Shown: positions 17,921 to 27,001, counted from the first letter of the stretch. The stretch: DNA of 64,000 nucleotides from Arcanobacterium phocisimile (GCF_016904675.1 NZ_CP070228.1:1364001-1428000); one strand, 5' to 3'. Notes: generated by a model not told the origin, from the sequence alone. Program-made: numbers and translations.

Positions 17921-18856
17921 ATGGCTGGTGGACTTATTGCCCTAGTTGATGATGTAACAGCACTTGCCAAGATTGCAGCGGCATCCCTCGATGACGTAGC
18001 CGCTGGAGCTGCGCGAGCCGGCACAAAAACCTTGGGCGTTGTTATTGACGACACCGCCGTAACGCCGCAATATATCAAAGGACTGGGCCCGCAGCGTGAA
18101 TTGCCAATCATTTGGCGGATTACCAAAGGCTCTCTGCGCAACAAACTAGTGTTTATTTTGCCTGCGGTCCTCCTTCTTTCGGTTGTAGCGCCTTGGTCAC
18201 TTCCCTACCTCCTTATCGCTGGCGGTTCGTATTTGTGCTTTGAAGGCGCCCATAAAATTGTTGAACGGGTTATCGGGAATTCGACGCATACACCTGCTAT
18301 CCACACTCAGTCAGAAGATTCTATGGTGCGTCAAGCAGTACGCACTGACTTCATCTTATCTTCAGAAATCATGGTGATTGCCCTCAACGAAGTCACTGAT
18401 TCTACCTTGTGGCAAAAGTTAGCGATCCTCATCTTCGTCGCTTTCCTTATCACTTTGTTCGTCTACGGCGTGGTTGCAGTGATTGTTAAAACTGACGACG
18501 TCGGGCTCTTACTTTCAACTAAAAAGTCACGTTCTTTCCAAATACTAGGTACACTCTTAATCAAAGCGATGCCCTGTGTTTTACGCATTTTGACTGTTGT
18601 TGGGACGGCAGCCATGATTTGGGTTGGAGGCCATATGCTCATTGTTCAACTTGCTGAAATTGGGCTCGATCATCCACACCATATTCTGCAGGGCGCCATT
18701 GATCCAGTCGTTGCGCGCGCAGGAAGTTTCATTGGTTGGGTTGTCGAGACTTTTAGCTCAGCTATTGTCGGTTTCCTCTGGGGAGCAATCCTGGTTGGGC
18801 TTTCCTCCGCATACGGCAAACTCCACAAAAACTACGCCCTGCGCGATGGGAACTGA
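17921..18856 (+). CDS. DUF808 (YedI-like) integral membrane protein
   Basis: A 311-aa membrane protein whose N-terminus (AGGLIALVDDVTALAKIAAA, DDVAAGAARAGTK, GVVIDDTAVTPQYI) is the hallmark of the DUF808/YedI family. Several hydrophobic segments follow. The motif EGAHKIVER lies at about residue 107. Function is not known; it is a widely conserved inner-membrane protein. A strong AGGAGG precedes the ATG. It is divergent from adnA and 49 nt upstream of the DUF3107 gene. Confidence 0.9.
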   Translation: MAGGLIALVDDVTALAKIAAASLDDVAAGAARAGTKTLGVVIDDTAVTPQYIKGLGPQRELPIIWRITKGSLRNKLVFILPAVLLLSVVAPWSLPYLLIAGGSYLCFEGAHKIVERVIGNSTHTPAIHTQSEDSMVRQAVRTDFILSSEIMVIALNEVTDSTLWQKLAILIFVAFLITLFVYGVVAVIVKTDDVGLLLSTKKSRSFQILGTLLIKAMPCVLRILTVVGTAAMIWVGGHMLIVQLAEIGLDHPHHILQGAIDPVVARAGSFIGWVVETFSSAIVGFLWGAILVGLSSAYGKLHKNYALRDGN

Positions 18857-18905
18857 CAGTAACTGTCGAGAACGGTAGACTCGTAGAGAAAAGAAAGGAC
18901 TAGCC

Positions 18906-19130
18906 TTGGATATTACAATTGGAATTCGTGACGTTGCCGGAGCTGTAAACTTGAGTGTAGATATGTCTACCGAAGAGCTCAACAACCTTGTCACCGATGC
19001 ACTCGCATCAGAAAAACCACTGGTACTCACCAGCTCAGATGATGAAACAGTCTTTGTGCCAGCTCACGCTCTTGGCTACGTTCAAATATCAGGAACGCCC
19101 CAACGGCGCGTTGGCTTCGGTTTTGCGTAG
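18906..19130 (+). CDS. DUF3107 family small protein
   Basis: A 74-aa protein with a TTG start preceded by AAAGGA. The sequence begins DITIGIRDVAGAVNLSVD and ends in a hydrophobic FGFA segment, the pattern of the actinobacterial DUF3107 family, which often ends with a similar VGFG stretch and lies near a DEAD-box helicase gene, as it does here. Its role is unknown. It shares strand and short spacing with the helicase that follows (33 nt). Confidence 0.85.
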   Translation: MDITIGIRDVAGAVNLSVDMSTEELNNLVTDALASEKPLVLTSSDDETVFVPAHALGYVQISGTPQRRVGFGFA

Positions 19131-19163
19131 AAATATCAAAAACCGAACAAAGAAAGCATAAGA

Positions 19164-20738
19164 ATGACCCATACGTCAGGAATCGCGGATACGTCAGGTG
19201 CATCCGCTCCAACAATTATTGAGCCTGCAGCAGATATTGAGGTTGCAGCCACTGATCTCAATTTAGAAGAGAAAACATTTGCCGATTACGGAGTTTCTGC
19301 TCCTATCGTCGATGCTTTAGCAGCTGAAGGTATCACCCACCCCTTCCCTATCCAAGCGTTAACCCTACCGGTAGCGCTTAAAGGCTCCGACATCATCGGT
19401 CAAGCAAAAACGGGTACCGGCAAAACACTCGGTTTCGGCATTCCCATGATCGAACGCTGTGTCGGCCCTGGTGAAGAGGGCTTTGACAAACTCGACCGGC
19501 CCGGATCCCCACAAGGCCTCGTCGTCGTCCCTACGCGAGAGCTTGCGAAACAAGTCGCCCAAGATCTCAAGAACGCCGCAAAGAATCGTAGCGTGCGTAT
19601 AGCTGAAGTTTATGGCGGACGAGCTTACGAGCCGCAGGTTAAAGATCTAGAAAAAGGTACCGAAATTGTTGTCGGTACTCCCGGTCGTCTCATCGACTTA
19701 CTCAAGCATCACACATTGAACCTCAGTGCCGTTAAAACGGTTGTCTTAGACGAAGCGGATGAGATGTTGGATCTTGGATTCCTCGAAGACGTCGAGAAAA
19801 TCCTCAGCTCCACCCCAGCTACCCGCCACACCATGTTGTTCTCGGCAACCATGCCTGGACCAGTTGTTGCGATGGCTCGCCGGTACATGTCACACGCAAC
19901 GCATATTCGTGCACAAGCGCACGATGACGATTCCACCACGGTTAAGTCGGTTCGCCAAGTGGTTTACCGGACCCATGCGATGAACAAAATTGAAGTTCTC
20001 GCCCGCATTTTACAAGCCAAAGATCGCGGTCTATCAATCATTTTTACCCGCACAAAGCGCACAGCATCCCGGGTGGCACAAGATCTTGCCGAACGCGGAT
20101 TTGCTACCGGTGAAATGCATGGCGATTTGGGCCAAGGTGCTCGCGAACAAGCTTTGCGCGCGTTCCGCAATGGCAAAATCGATGTGCTTGTCGCAACCGA
20201 TGTCGCTGCCCGTGGTATCGACGTCGATAACGTCACCCAGGTGATCAACTACCAGGCTCCAGAAGACGAAAAGACCTATATTCACCGCATCGGTCGTACC
20301 GGTCGCGCAGGCCATTCAGGTACTGCTATTACTTTCGTCGATTGGGAAGACACCCCGCGATGGGCAGTGATTAACAAAATGCTCTCCCTCGGAATGCCAG
20401 AGCCGGTGGAAACTTACCACACCTCAGATCATCTTTATACGGATCTCGACATCCCTACCGACGTCACTGGCTATCTGCCAAAGTCTCAGCGCACTCGCGA
20501 AGGTCTCACTGCAGAAAAGCTCGAAGATCTGGGCGAAACAGGAAAGAGCGCCGGCCGTGGCCGTCGTCCAGCCCAGCGTTCCGGTTCCGGTTCACGCTCT
20601 GGTAACGGTTCCCGTTCTGGGAATAAGCCCCATCGGGACAGTGACCGCTCGCCGCGCGAATCTCGCGATTCTGAGTCAAGCCGTGTGCGTAAGCCACGCC
20701 AACGTCGTCGTATTCGCAAAACTGATACCGAGTCCTAA
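19164..20738 (+). CDS. DEAD-box ATP-dependent RNA helicase
   Basis: A 524-aa SF2 RNA helicase. Visible: Q motif around FPIQALTLP, Walker A AKTGTGKT, PTRELAKQ, DEADEMLD, the SAT motif in FSATMPG, TDVAARGIDVD and HRIGRTGRAG. After the two RecA domains comes a C-terminal tail of about 70 residues rich in Arg, Gly and Ser (GRGRRPAQRSGSGSRSG and onward), probably RNA-binding. Likely roles are rRNA maturation or mRNA remodelling at low temperature. The Shine-Dalgarno is weak (AAGAAAG). A long hairpin terminates it. Confidence 0.95.
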   Translation: MTHTSGIADTSGASAPTIIEPAADIEVAATDLNLEEKTFADYGVSAPIVDALAAEGITHPFPIQALTLPVALKGSDIIGQAKTGTGKTLGFGIPMIERCVGPGEEGFDKLDRPGSPQGLVVVPTRELAKQVAQDLKNAAKNRSVRIAEVYGGRAYEPQVKDLEKGTEIVVGTPGRLIDLLKHHTLNLSAVKTVVLDEADEMLDLGFLEDVEKILSSTPATRHTMLFSATMPGPVVAMARRYMSHATHIRAQAHDDDSTTVKSVRQVVYRTHAMNKIEVLARILQAKDRGLSIIFTRTKRTASRVAQDLAERGFATGEMHGDLGQGAREQALRAFRNGKIDVLVATDVAARGIDVDNVTQVINYQAPEDEKTYIHRIGRTGRAGHSGTAITFVDWEDTPRWAVINKMLSLGMPEPVETYHTSDHLYTDLDIPTDVTGYLPKSQRTREGLTAEKLEDLGETGKSAGRGRRPAQRSGSGSRSGNGSRSGNKPHRDSDRSPRESRDSESSRVRKPRQRRRIRKTDTES

Positions 20739-20768
20739 ACTCTAGTCGGTCAAAAACGCTAACCTACT

Positions 20769-20818
20769 AGCGATAAATATTGGGTCACACTCTCTAGTGT
20801 GACCCAATATTTATCGCT
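20769..20818. terminator. Bidirectional terminator with a 23-bp perfect stem
   Basis: The arms at 20769-20791 and 20796-20818 are perfectly complementary over 23 bases with a 4-nt CTCT loop. It sits between the convergent helicase and MarC genes. The outer part of the stem is A/T-rich, so each strand ends with a U-rich segment (ATATTTATCGCTTT on plus). Confidence 0.9.
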
Positions 20819-20863
20819 TTAAGTGGCAGACAGGACCTATCCAATACCAAACCGCCCCCAGAC

Positions 20864-21490
20864 TTACCTGCCTAAGAACGCAGTATTAACAACCGTAATA
20901 ATTCCGTTGATGATCAGCTGCGCTGCGATTGCGGCGAGCAACATGCCAGATAACCGAGTCAGAAGCATAATGCCCGACTCGCCAAGCAGTTTGAAAATCG
21001 GGTTAGCAAACCGCATCGTCAGCCAAGAAATAGTCAAGACCGTCACTAGGCCAAAAACCGTTGTGAGGATCCGAGCCCAGTCATGTCCGGCATCATCAAT
21101 GAGAAGCATGAATGCCACGATCGAGCCAGGGCCAGCGAGCAAAGGCATACCCAGCGGAACCATAGCTACGTGTAAATCACCGTCAGATTCACCCGGATCT
21201 TCTTCCTGCCCCGTCAATAATTGCAACGCAATAAGAAGTAACAACAAACCGCCCGAGATTTGTAATGCTGGCGCGGAAATTCCCAATGAATTGAACACTG
21301 TGAAACCGAAGAATCCGAAAAGCATTAGCAAGATACCGGCAATGAAGTTTGCTTGGAATGCGATACGGCGACGGTTACGCTCAGAAGCTTTAGCCGTCAG
21401 CGCGAGGAAAATCGGCAAATTTCCTGGAGGGTCGATAATCACAAATAGAGTTGCGAATGCCGAGACAAACAATGCTGTATCAAAAGACAC
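20864..21490 (-). CDS. MarC family membrane protein
   Basis: A 208-aa protein with six predicted hydrophobic segments, opening MSFDTALFVSAFATLFVIID with PPGNLPIF directly after, the MarC/YhgN/YchE signature (D-P-x-G-x-x-P). Despite the name, a role in multiple antibiotic resistance is not supported in this family; function remains unknown. The GTG start overlaps the stop of the PHP-domain gene (TAGTG), so the two are translationally coupled. Confidence 0.9.
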   Translation of the reverse strand: MSFDTALFVSAFATLFVIIDPPGNLPIFLALTAKASERNRRRIAFQANFIAGILLMLFGFFGFTVFNSLGISAPALQISGGLLLLLIALQLLTGQEEDPGESDGDLHVAMVPLGMPLLAGPGSIVAFMLLIDDAGHDWARILTTVFGLVTVLTISWLTMRFANPIFKLLGESGIMLLTRLSGMLLAAIAAQLIINGIITVVNTAFLGR

Positions 21491-22326
21491 TAAATAACCT
21501 CCGCGAAAGTCCCGTCAATTAAAGAAAAATAAACATCGGCCGACGTTGTGTGTTCGCCGAGCTGATTCGGTTTACCGGTTCCATGAAAATCCGAAGATCC
21601 GAACCGCGCAAGACCATACGCCTTAACAATATCAGCCAACGCCGGCCGTGTATCGGCAGGATTGTCACGGTGATCTACTTCAACTCCAAACAGTCCAGCA
21701 TCCGCCAATTCTTCAAACGCCCGGTCCGGTGCAATATTCCCTCGGGAGCTTGCATGCGGATGCGCCCAGACCGTCTTGCCGCCAGCTTGACCAACAAACT
21801 TCACGACGTCGCTAGCTTCAGGCGCATATTGACTGACGTAATAGGGCGACGACGGAGCTAGCAAGCGTTCGAACGCGTGAGACCGAGACTCTACCAAGCC
21901 CAATGTTACTAAAGCATCTGCAATATGGGGACGGCCGAGAACCGCACCTGGAGCAGCGTGGGCAACGACGTCGTCAAACGATATCGGGTAATCCTCAGCA
22001 AGTCGCTGGGTAATCTCACGAGCGCGCCCGTGGCGAGAAGCTTGTAGCTTTGCTATATGATCGATGATTTTCGGGTGTCCTGGGTTAAACAAATACCCCA
22101 GAATGTGCACATGCGTACCATGACAACGCGCAGTAATTTCCATTCCACGTACGAGCTTTATCCCCGTTTCCTGGGCCGCTATTGCTGCGTCTACCCAGCC
22201 CTCAACTGTATCGTGATCGGTTAACCCGACAACATCTAGCCCTGCCTGGTGTGCCTGGGTAATAAGCGCGTAGGGATGGTCGGTGCCATCCGAACACGAT
22301 GAATGAGTATGCAGATCAATCTTCAT
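21490..22326 (-). CDS. PHP-domain metal-dependent phosphoesterase
   Basis: A 278-aa PHP protein resembling the YciV/TrpH group that removes phosphate from 3',5'-bisphosphonucleotides or short RNA 5' ends. Metal ligands appear in order: DLHTHSSCSDG (HxH near residues 6-8), GLTDHDTVEGW, Glu in RGMEITA, HVHILGY, WAHPHAS and the final DFHG. The cytosolic location is inferred from the absence of a signal peptide. It is the first gene of a pair with marC and divergent from the M24 peptidase gene. The substrate is not settled by sequence. Confidence 0.88.
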   Translation of the reverse strand: MKIDLHTHSSCSDGTDHPYALITQAHQAGLDVVGLTDHDTVEGWVDAAIAAQETGIKLVRGMEITARCHGTHVHILGYLFNPGHPKIIDHIAKLQASRHGRAREITQRLAEDYPISFDDVVAHAAPGAVLGRPHIADALVTLGLVESRSHAFERLLAPSSPYYVSQYAPEASDVVKFVGQAGGKTVWAHPHASSRGNIAPDRAFEELADAGLFGVEVDHRDNPADTRPALADIVKAYGLARFGSSDFHGTGKPNQLGEHTTSADVYFSLIDGTFAEVI

Positions 22327-22381
22327 ATCTTCATAGTACTCACCGCCTCCACCACGACCTACTCACACCTTCAATTATCTT

Positions 22382-22410
22382 TTAGAATCGGCGGAAAATA
22401 GTGGGATAAT
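22382..22410 (+). promoter_or_regulatory. Candidate promoter for the M24 peptidase (leaderless)
   Basis: TTAGAA (22382-22387), a 17-nt spacer and GATAAT (22405-22410) are followed by 6 nt and then the ATG at 22417. There is no Shine-Dalgarno, so transcription would start at or next to the start codon. Confidence 0.55.
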
Positions 22411-22416
22411 AGATGT

Positions 22417-23925
22417 ATGACTGAAGAAAAACAATCCCTCGAAGAACGCGCACACAACCGTACGCAACGTCCACAAAGCGATGCTTTCCGTTCCTTCATT
22501 GGTGAAGATTGGGGTGCTCGCCCAGCAGGCCCGCAGCGCTCAGCTGCAGCTGACTATCTTCCGGCTCGTCATTTCAAACTCGGCTCACAGTTCCGCGGCG
22601 AACGCTTAGTGTTTCCAGCCGGCGATCTGCAAGTGCGCTCTAACGATACTGACTACCGTTTCCGTGCACACTCAGCGTTTGCGCATCTCACCGGTTTGGG
22701 TGGCGAAGATGAACCTGGTGCTGTGCTTGTCCTTGAACCACTACCGGCAGGCAACGAAACGCCAGAAGTCACACACGAAGCCGTGCTGTACTTCCATCCA
22801 CGCGCTTCACGTTCATCCGAAGAATTCTATGCAGATTCCCGCCACGGCGAATTCTGGGTTGGAGCTCGCCTCTCGGCTCACGAGATGTCCACTCTCACCG
22901 GTCTAAACGTGGCACATATCGATACGTTGCGCGATGCTCTAGCGAAAGACCTTGGCGAAGTTCAGATCCGAGTGATTCCCGAAGCTGACGCCCAGATCGA
23001 ATCCCTGGTTGAAGAGCTCCGTCAAGAAAATGGGTTAACTACCGACGCAAGCGAGATCAATGCCCAACTTGCTGAAGCTGCGTCCGAACTACGCCTTATC
23101 AAAGACGAATACGAGATCGCTGAAATGCAAAAGGCTGTTGACGTCACTGCTTCTGGCTTCGATGAAATCGTTGCCTCCTTCCCACGTGCACGCACACACT
23201 GGCGCGGAGAACGCGTTATCGAAGGCGCTTTCTTTGCCAAAGCTCGTGAAGAAGGAAACGGCCTAGGCTATGACACCATCGCAGCCGCTGGCAACCACGC
23301 CAATACGTTGCACTGGATCAAGAATGATGGCCCACTTCAAGACGGCACCTTGATGCTGATTGATGCCGGCGCTGAAGTAGATTCCCTCTACACCGCCGAT
23401 ATCACTCGTACTCTGCCAGTATCTGGAAAGTTCAGCGATACCCAGCGGCTCGTCTACGAAGCTGTCCTCGAAGCCTGTGACTACGCTCTGGATGTTGCTT
23501 CCCAACCAGGAGTTCGCTTCCGAGACATACATGCAGCAGCAATGACGGTTATCGCTCGTCATCTTCACGAGTGGGGAATCTTACCGGTTTCGCCAGAAGA
23601 ATCGCTCCTCCCAGAAAATCAGCAGCACCGCCGCTGGATGCCACACGGCACCTCCCATCATCTCGGACTAGACGTTCACGATTGCGCCCAAGCCAAACGC
23701 GAACTTTACCAAGATGCGTTGCTTGAAGAAGGTATGGTGTTCACTATCGAACCTGGCTTGTATTTCCGTGAAGATGACTTGAAGGTGCCAGAAGAATTCC
23801 GTGGTATTGGTGTGCGTATCGAAGACGACATCGTCATCACTAAAAATGGCGCGGTACGGATCTCAGAAAATATTCCTCGCACTGTTGAAGAAATCGAAAA
23901 CTGGATGGCTCGCCTAGCGCAGTAA
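22417..23925 (+). CDS. pepP: Xaa-Pro aminopeptidase (M24B, PepP type)
   Basis: A 502-aa aminopeptidase removing the N-terminal residue before proline. An aminopeptidase P N-terminal domain (FRGERLVFPAGDLQVRSNDTDY region) is followed by the pita-bread catalytic domain. Its dinuclear-metal ligands are visible: Asp in LIDAGAE, Asp in TADITRT, His in HGTSHHLGLDVHD, Glu in FTIEPGLYF and Glu in RIEDDIVI. No signal peptide is present, so it is cytoplasmic. It appears monocistronic with a leaderless-type promoter. Confidence 0.93.
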   Translation: MTEEKQSLEERAHNRTQRPQSDAFRSFIGEDWGARPAGPQRSAAADYLPARHFKLGSQFRGERLVFPAGDLQVRSNDTDYRFRAHSAFAHLTGLGGEDEPGAVLVLEPLPAGNETPEVTHEAVLYFHPRASRSSEEFYADSRHGEFWVGARLSAHEMSTLTGLNVAHIDTLRDALAKDLGEVQIRVIPEADAQIESLVEELRQENGLTTDASEINAQLAEAASELRLIKDEYEIAEMQKAVDVTASGFDEIVASFPRARTHWRGERVIEGAFFAKAREEGNGLGYDTIAAAGNHANTLHWIKNDGPLQDGTLMLIDAGAEVDSLYTADITRTLPVSGKFSDTQRLVYEAVLEACDYALDVASQPGVRFRDIHAAAMTVIARHLHEWGILPVSPEESLLPENQQHRRWMPHGTSHHLGLDVHDCAQAKRELYQDALLEEGMVFTIEPGLYFREDDLKVPEEFRGIGVRIEDDIVITKNGAVRISENIPRTVEEIENWMARLAQ

Positions 23926-24003
23926 TGCTCAAGTGATCGCTAAGCCAGCAATGTAAAAATATGTGCACGGGTTATCCCGCCACGACGAACAGGAAGGTGA
24001 GTT

Positions 24004-25290
24004 ATGAGCTCTCGCGGTCCATCTCGCGTCTTTGTCGGACGCTTAGCCGGAGCTGATGTTTTCGATCCAATTGGTGATCGCGTTGGCAAGGTGAACGATG
24101 TCGTCGTGGTTTTCCGATTACGTGGCGCCCCACTGGCAGTGGGGTTAACCGTTGACGTAGCCGGAAAACGCCGAGTATTTTTACCACTGACTCGTGTTAC
24201 GTCGATGGCCAACGGGCAAGTCATTACTACCGGTGTACTCAATATGCGCCGGTTTAATCAGCGTCCGGTTGAAGCCATGGCTGTAGGAGAGCTTCTCGAT
24301 CGGCAAGTGACGATCATTGATTCTGGCGAACGAGCTGAAGTTGAAGATCTAGCTATCGAACAAACCCGTGCACGTGAATGGCGTGTGACCACGCTTTATG
24401 TACGCATGGGACAGAATGCGAAAGACGCCGGTAACACCTTACTTGTTCCCACGTCGGCGGTCCGTGGACTTGGCATCAAGGAGACCTCTCAAGGTGCAAC
24501 AGCGCTACTCGCCCAGATTTCGGGTTTGAAGGCTCCCGACGTCGCCGACGTGCTACGTGACTTGCCCGAAGAACGTCTGCTCGCCGTCGCTCGTGAATTA
24601 TCGGATGAGCGTTTGGCAGACGTTTTGGAAGAATTGGGTGACGACGATCGAGTAGCGATTATGGAATCTCTCGACGTCGATCGTGCAGCTGATGTTTTGG
24701 AAGTCATGCAACCAGACGATGCAGCCGACTTGGTCAACGAGCTTCCAGAGGCTCAAGCTGAAGTCTTGCTCGACCGCATGGAACCTGAAGAAGCTCGCGA
24801 CGTTCGACGCTTGATGAGTTATTCTGAACGTTCTGCTGGTGGTTTGATGACAACCGATCCGATTATTTTGGCACCCGACGCTTCGGTAGCGATGGCACTA
24901 GCCCAAGCACGTCGTCCAGAATTACCTCCGGCGTTGGCATCGATGGTTTTCGTCACTCGTCCCCCGCACGAATCCCCTACCGGCCGCTATATCGGCGTCG
25001 TCCATTTGCAGCGTGCTCTGCGTGAACCACCGTCGAATATGATTGGCGGAATTGTTGAACAAGTCGAAACGGTGGCTCCAGATGACGGCATCGGTACTAT
25101 CACTCGTCTGCTGGCAACTTACAACTTAACCGTGTTGCCGGTTGTAGCTGACGAAATGCTCGTCGGTGCTGTTTCAGTTGACGACGTTCTCGACCACTTG
25201 TTGCCTGATGATTGGCGTGAAGCCGACGAAGAAGAACTCGATGAAGCTGTCGACGCACGCCACAAACATGATGAGGAAGGAGATGAATAA
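24004..25290 (+). CDS. PRC-barrel / MgtE-N / CBS domain protein lacking a membrane domain
   Basis: A 428-aa soluble protein. Residues of about 1-150 resemble two PRC-barrel-like segments (VFDPIGDRVGKVNDVVV, then LLDRQVTIIDSGERAEVED). The middle carries an MgtE N-terminal superhelical domain with repeated Asp/Glu-Leu motifs (VLRDLPEERLLAVARELS, ADVLEVMQPDDAADLVNEL). The C-terminal third is a CBS pair (GGLMTTDPIIL, TYNLTVLPVV). The transporter's transmembrane domain is absent, so it may sense Mg2+ or nucleotides rather than transport. It is coupled to the DUF1003 gene by a TAATG overlap. AGGAAGG lies upstream. Confidence 0.85.
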   Translation: MSSRGPSRVFVGRLAGADVFDPIGDRVGKVNDVVVVFRLRGAPLAVGLTVDVAGKRRVFLPLTRVTSMANGQVITTGVLNMRRFNQRPVEAMAVGELLDRQVTIIDSGERAEVEDLAIEQTRAREWRVTTLYVRMGQNAKDAGNTLLVPTSAVRGLGIKETSQGATALLAQISGLKAPDVADVLRDLPEERLLAVARELSDERLADVLEELGDDDRVAIMESLDVDRAADVLEVMQPDDAADLVNELPEAQAEVLLDRMEPEEARDVRRLMSYSERSAGGLMTTDPIILAPDASVAMALAQARRPELPPALASMVFVTRPPHESPTGRYIGVVHLQRALREPPSNMIGGIVEQVETVAPDDGIGTITRLLATYNLTVLPVVADEMLVGAVSVDDVLDHLLPDDWREADEEELDEAVDARHKHDEEGDE

Positions 25291-25871
25291 TGGCTGATTT
25301 TGATCAACCATCGGATAAGCGTTCACGCCGGATGCGGAAAACCCGATGGGATTCTGATGCTGTGGGCGTTGTTTCAGAACGTATCGCGAGGTTTTCCGGC
25401 ACCCCACAATTCCTTGTCTATTTGACAATTTTCGTTGCGCTGTGGCTGATCTGGAACACGTGGGGTCCCGATTCGTTGCGGTTTGATTCCGCTGAACTGG
25501 GATTTACTGCGTTGACTTTGATGCTCTCGCTCCAAGCTTCCTATGCAGCTCCACTCATTTTGCTCGCGCAGAACCGGCAAGACGATCGTGACCGCGTTAC
25601 GGCTCAGCAAGATCGCTTCACAGCCGAACGTAACCTTGCCGACACTGAATACATCACTCGCGAAATCGCGTCGTTGCGTCTGGCAATGAACGAAATCGCA
25701 ACTCGTGACTTCGTGCGATCAGAGATTCGCGACCAACTTGAGATCTACCGGGAGACGCATGGCGAATTGCAAGCCGAACTTTCCGAAAAGAACGAAAGAA
25801 TCGCTGAACTCGAGCGCGAAATTCTCCGACTAAAGGCGCATGAAGATGATACTGAAAAGAAGGTAGACTAA
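25290..25871 (+). CDS. DUF1003 membrane protein
   Basis: A 193-aa protein. A basic N-terminus is followed by two transmembrane helices (FLVYLTIFVALWLIWN, then TLMLSLQASYAAPLILLAQNR) and a long charged coiled coil to the end (QDDRDRVTAQQDRF, LAEKNERIAELEREI-like heptads). This is the DUF1003 architecture. Its start overlaps the MgtE-N gene stop by one base, so the two products are probably partners in divalent-cation handling; that link is inferred. Six nt separate it from mrp. Confidence 0.88.
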   Translation: MADFDQPSDKRSRRMRKTRWDSDAVGVVSERIARFSGTPQFLVYLTIFVALWLIWNTWGPDSLRFDSAELGFTALTLMLSLQASYAAPLILLAQNRQDDRDRVTAQQDRFTAERNLADTEYITREIASLRLAMNEIATRDFVRSEIRDQLEIYRETHGELQAELSEKNERIAELEREILRLKAHEDDTEKKVD

Positions 25872-25876
25872 CCCTC

Positions 25877-27001
25877 ATGACTATTTCCCTTGAAAAAATC
25901 AACGAAGCATTAGCCACCGTCTACGATCCGGAAATTAAGCGACCAATCACCGAAATTGGCATGGTTCGTTCCGTAGACGTGACAGACGAAGGCCACGTCA
26001 CAGTCGGTATCAACCTCACTACCGCTGGATGCCCATTGCGCAACAAACTCACCGAAGACGCCACCTCCGCAGTATCCGCGGTTGAAGGCGTTACCGGCGT
26101 CGAGGTTGTCATGGGAGTGATGAACGACGAAGAAAAAGAAGAACTGCGTAAAACCTTGCGTGGTGGCGCGCCAGAACGTCACAACCCATTCCAGGAGCCA
26201 GGATCGCTGACCCGCGTCTACGCTATCTCTTCTGGTAAAGGTGGCGTTGGCAAATCCTCAATGACCGTCAACCTCGCAACTGCTATGCAACGCCAAGGCT
26301 TGAAGGTTGGTATCGTTGATGCCGATATCTATGGATTTTCTATCCCCCACATGATGGGCGTTGATTCTCCACCGCAAGTTGTGGACAAAATGATCATTCC
26401 ACCAGTAGCACACGATGTGAAAACTATTTCCATCGGTATGTTTATGGAAGAAAACATCCCGGTAGTCTGGCGCGGTCCGATGCTTCATCGTGCGCTAGAA
26501 CAATTCTTCTCCGATGTGTACTGGGGCGATCTCGATGTCCTCTTGATTGACTTGCCACCAGGTACCGGCGATATTGCACTCTCCGTTGCACAGCTTATCC
26601 CGCAATCAGAAGTTGTTCTTGTGACAACTCCACAAGTTGCAGCTGCTGATGTAGCTGAACGTGCAGGGATGATGGCAAAGCAAACGGAACAACGTGTAGT
26701 TGGCGTTATCGAGAACATGTCCTTCCTGGCAATGCCAGATGGTTCGAAGATGGAAATCTTTGGCGCCGGTGGCGGCAAGAAAGTTGCTGACGAACTATCC
26801 TACATCCTTGGCTACGACGTCCCACTACTTGGCCAAGTTCCGCTCGAGCAGCCACTGCGCGAAGGTGGCGACGCCGGTGTTCCACTAGCTAGCCAAGACG
26901 GTTCTTCACCTGCACATGACGCGATTGATGAGATCGCAGCTACGCTGGGCCGTCGTGCTCGTGGACTATCGGGTAAGTCTCTTGGTGTCTCACCACTCTA
27001 A
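25877..27001 (+). CDS. mrp: Mrp/NBP35-family P-loop ATPase without the CxxC pair
   Basis: A 374-aa protein with an N-terminal DUF59/MIP18 domain (YDPEIKRPITEIGMV, TTAGCPL) and a deviant Walker A P-loop SSGKGGVGKSS near residue 117, then DLPPGTGDIALS. Family members carry Fe-S clusters between subunits through a CPxC-type motif; here the corresponding region reads NMSFLAMPDGSKMEIF, with no cysteine. The only cysteine I see is in the DUF59 domain. It may therefore act in metal trafficking or regulation without the classical bridging cluster. It follows DUF1003 on the same strand. Confidence 0.9.
   Translation: MTISLEKINEALATVYDPEIKRPITEIGMVRSVDVTDEGHVTVGINLTTAGCPLRNKLTEDATSAVSAVEGVTGVEVVMGVMNDEEKEELRKTLRGGAPERHNPFQEPGSLTRVYAISSGKGGVGKSSMTVNLATAMQRQGLKVGIVDADIYGFSIPHMMGVDSPPQVVDKMIIPPVAHDVKTISIGMFMEENIPVVWRGPMLHRALEQFFSDVYWGDLDVLLIDLPPGTGDIALSVAQLIPQSEVVLVTTPQVAAADVAERAGMMAKQTEQRVVGVIENMSFLAMPDGSKMEIFGAGGGKKVADELSYILGYDVPLLGQVPLEQPLREGGDAGVPLASQDGSSPAHDAIDEIAATLGRRARGLSGKSLGVSPL

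Noticed and set aside
20823-21497. 224-aa open frame on plus, opposite marC
   Set aside because: The minus strand encodes a clear MarC protein; the plus frame has no recognisable domain and starts inside the terminator's downstream edge.
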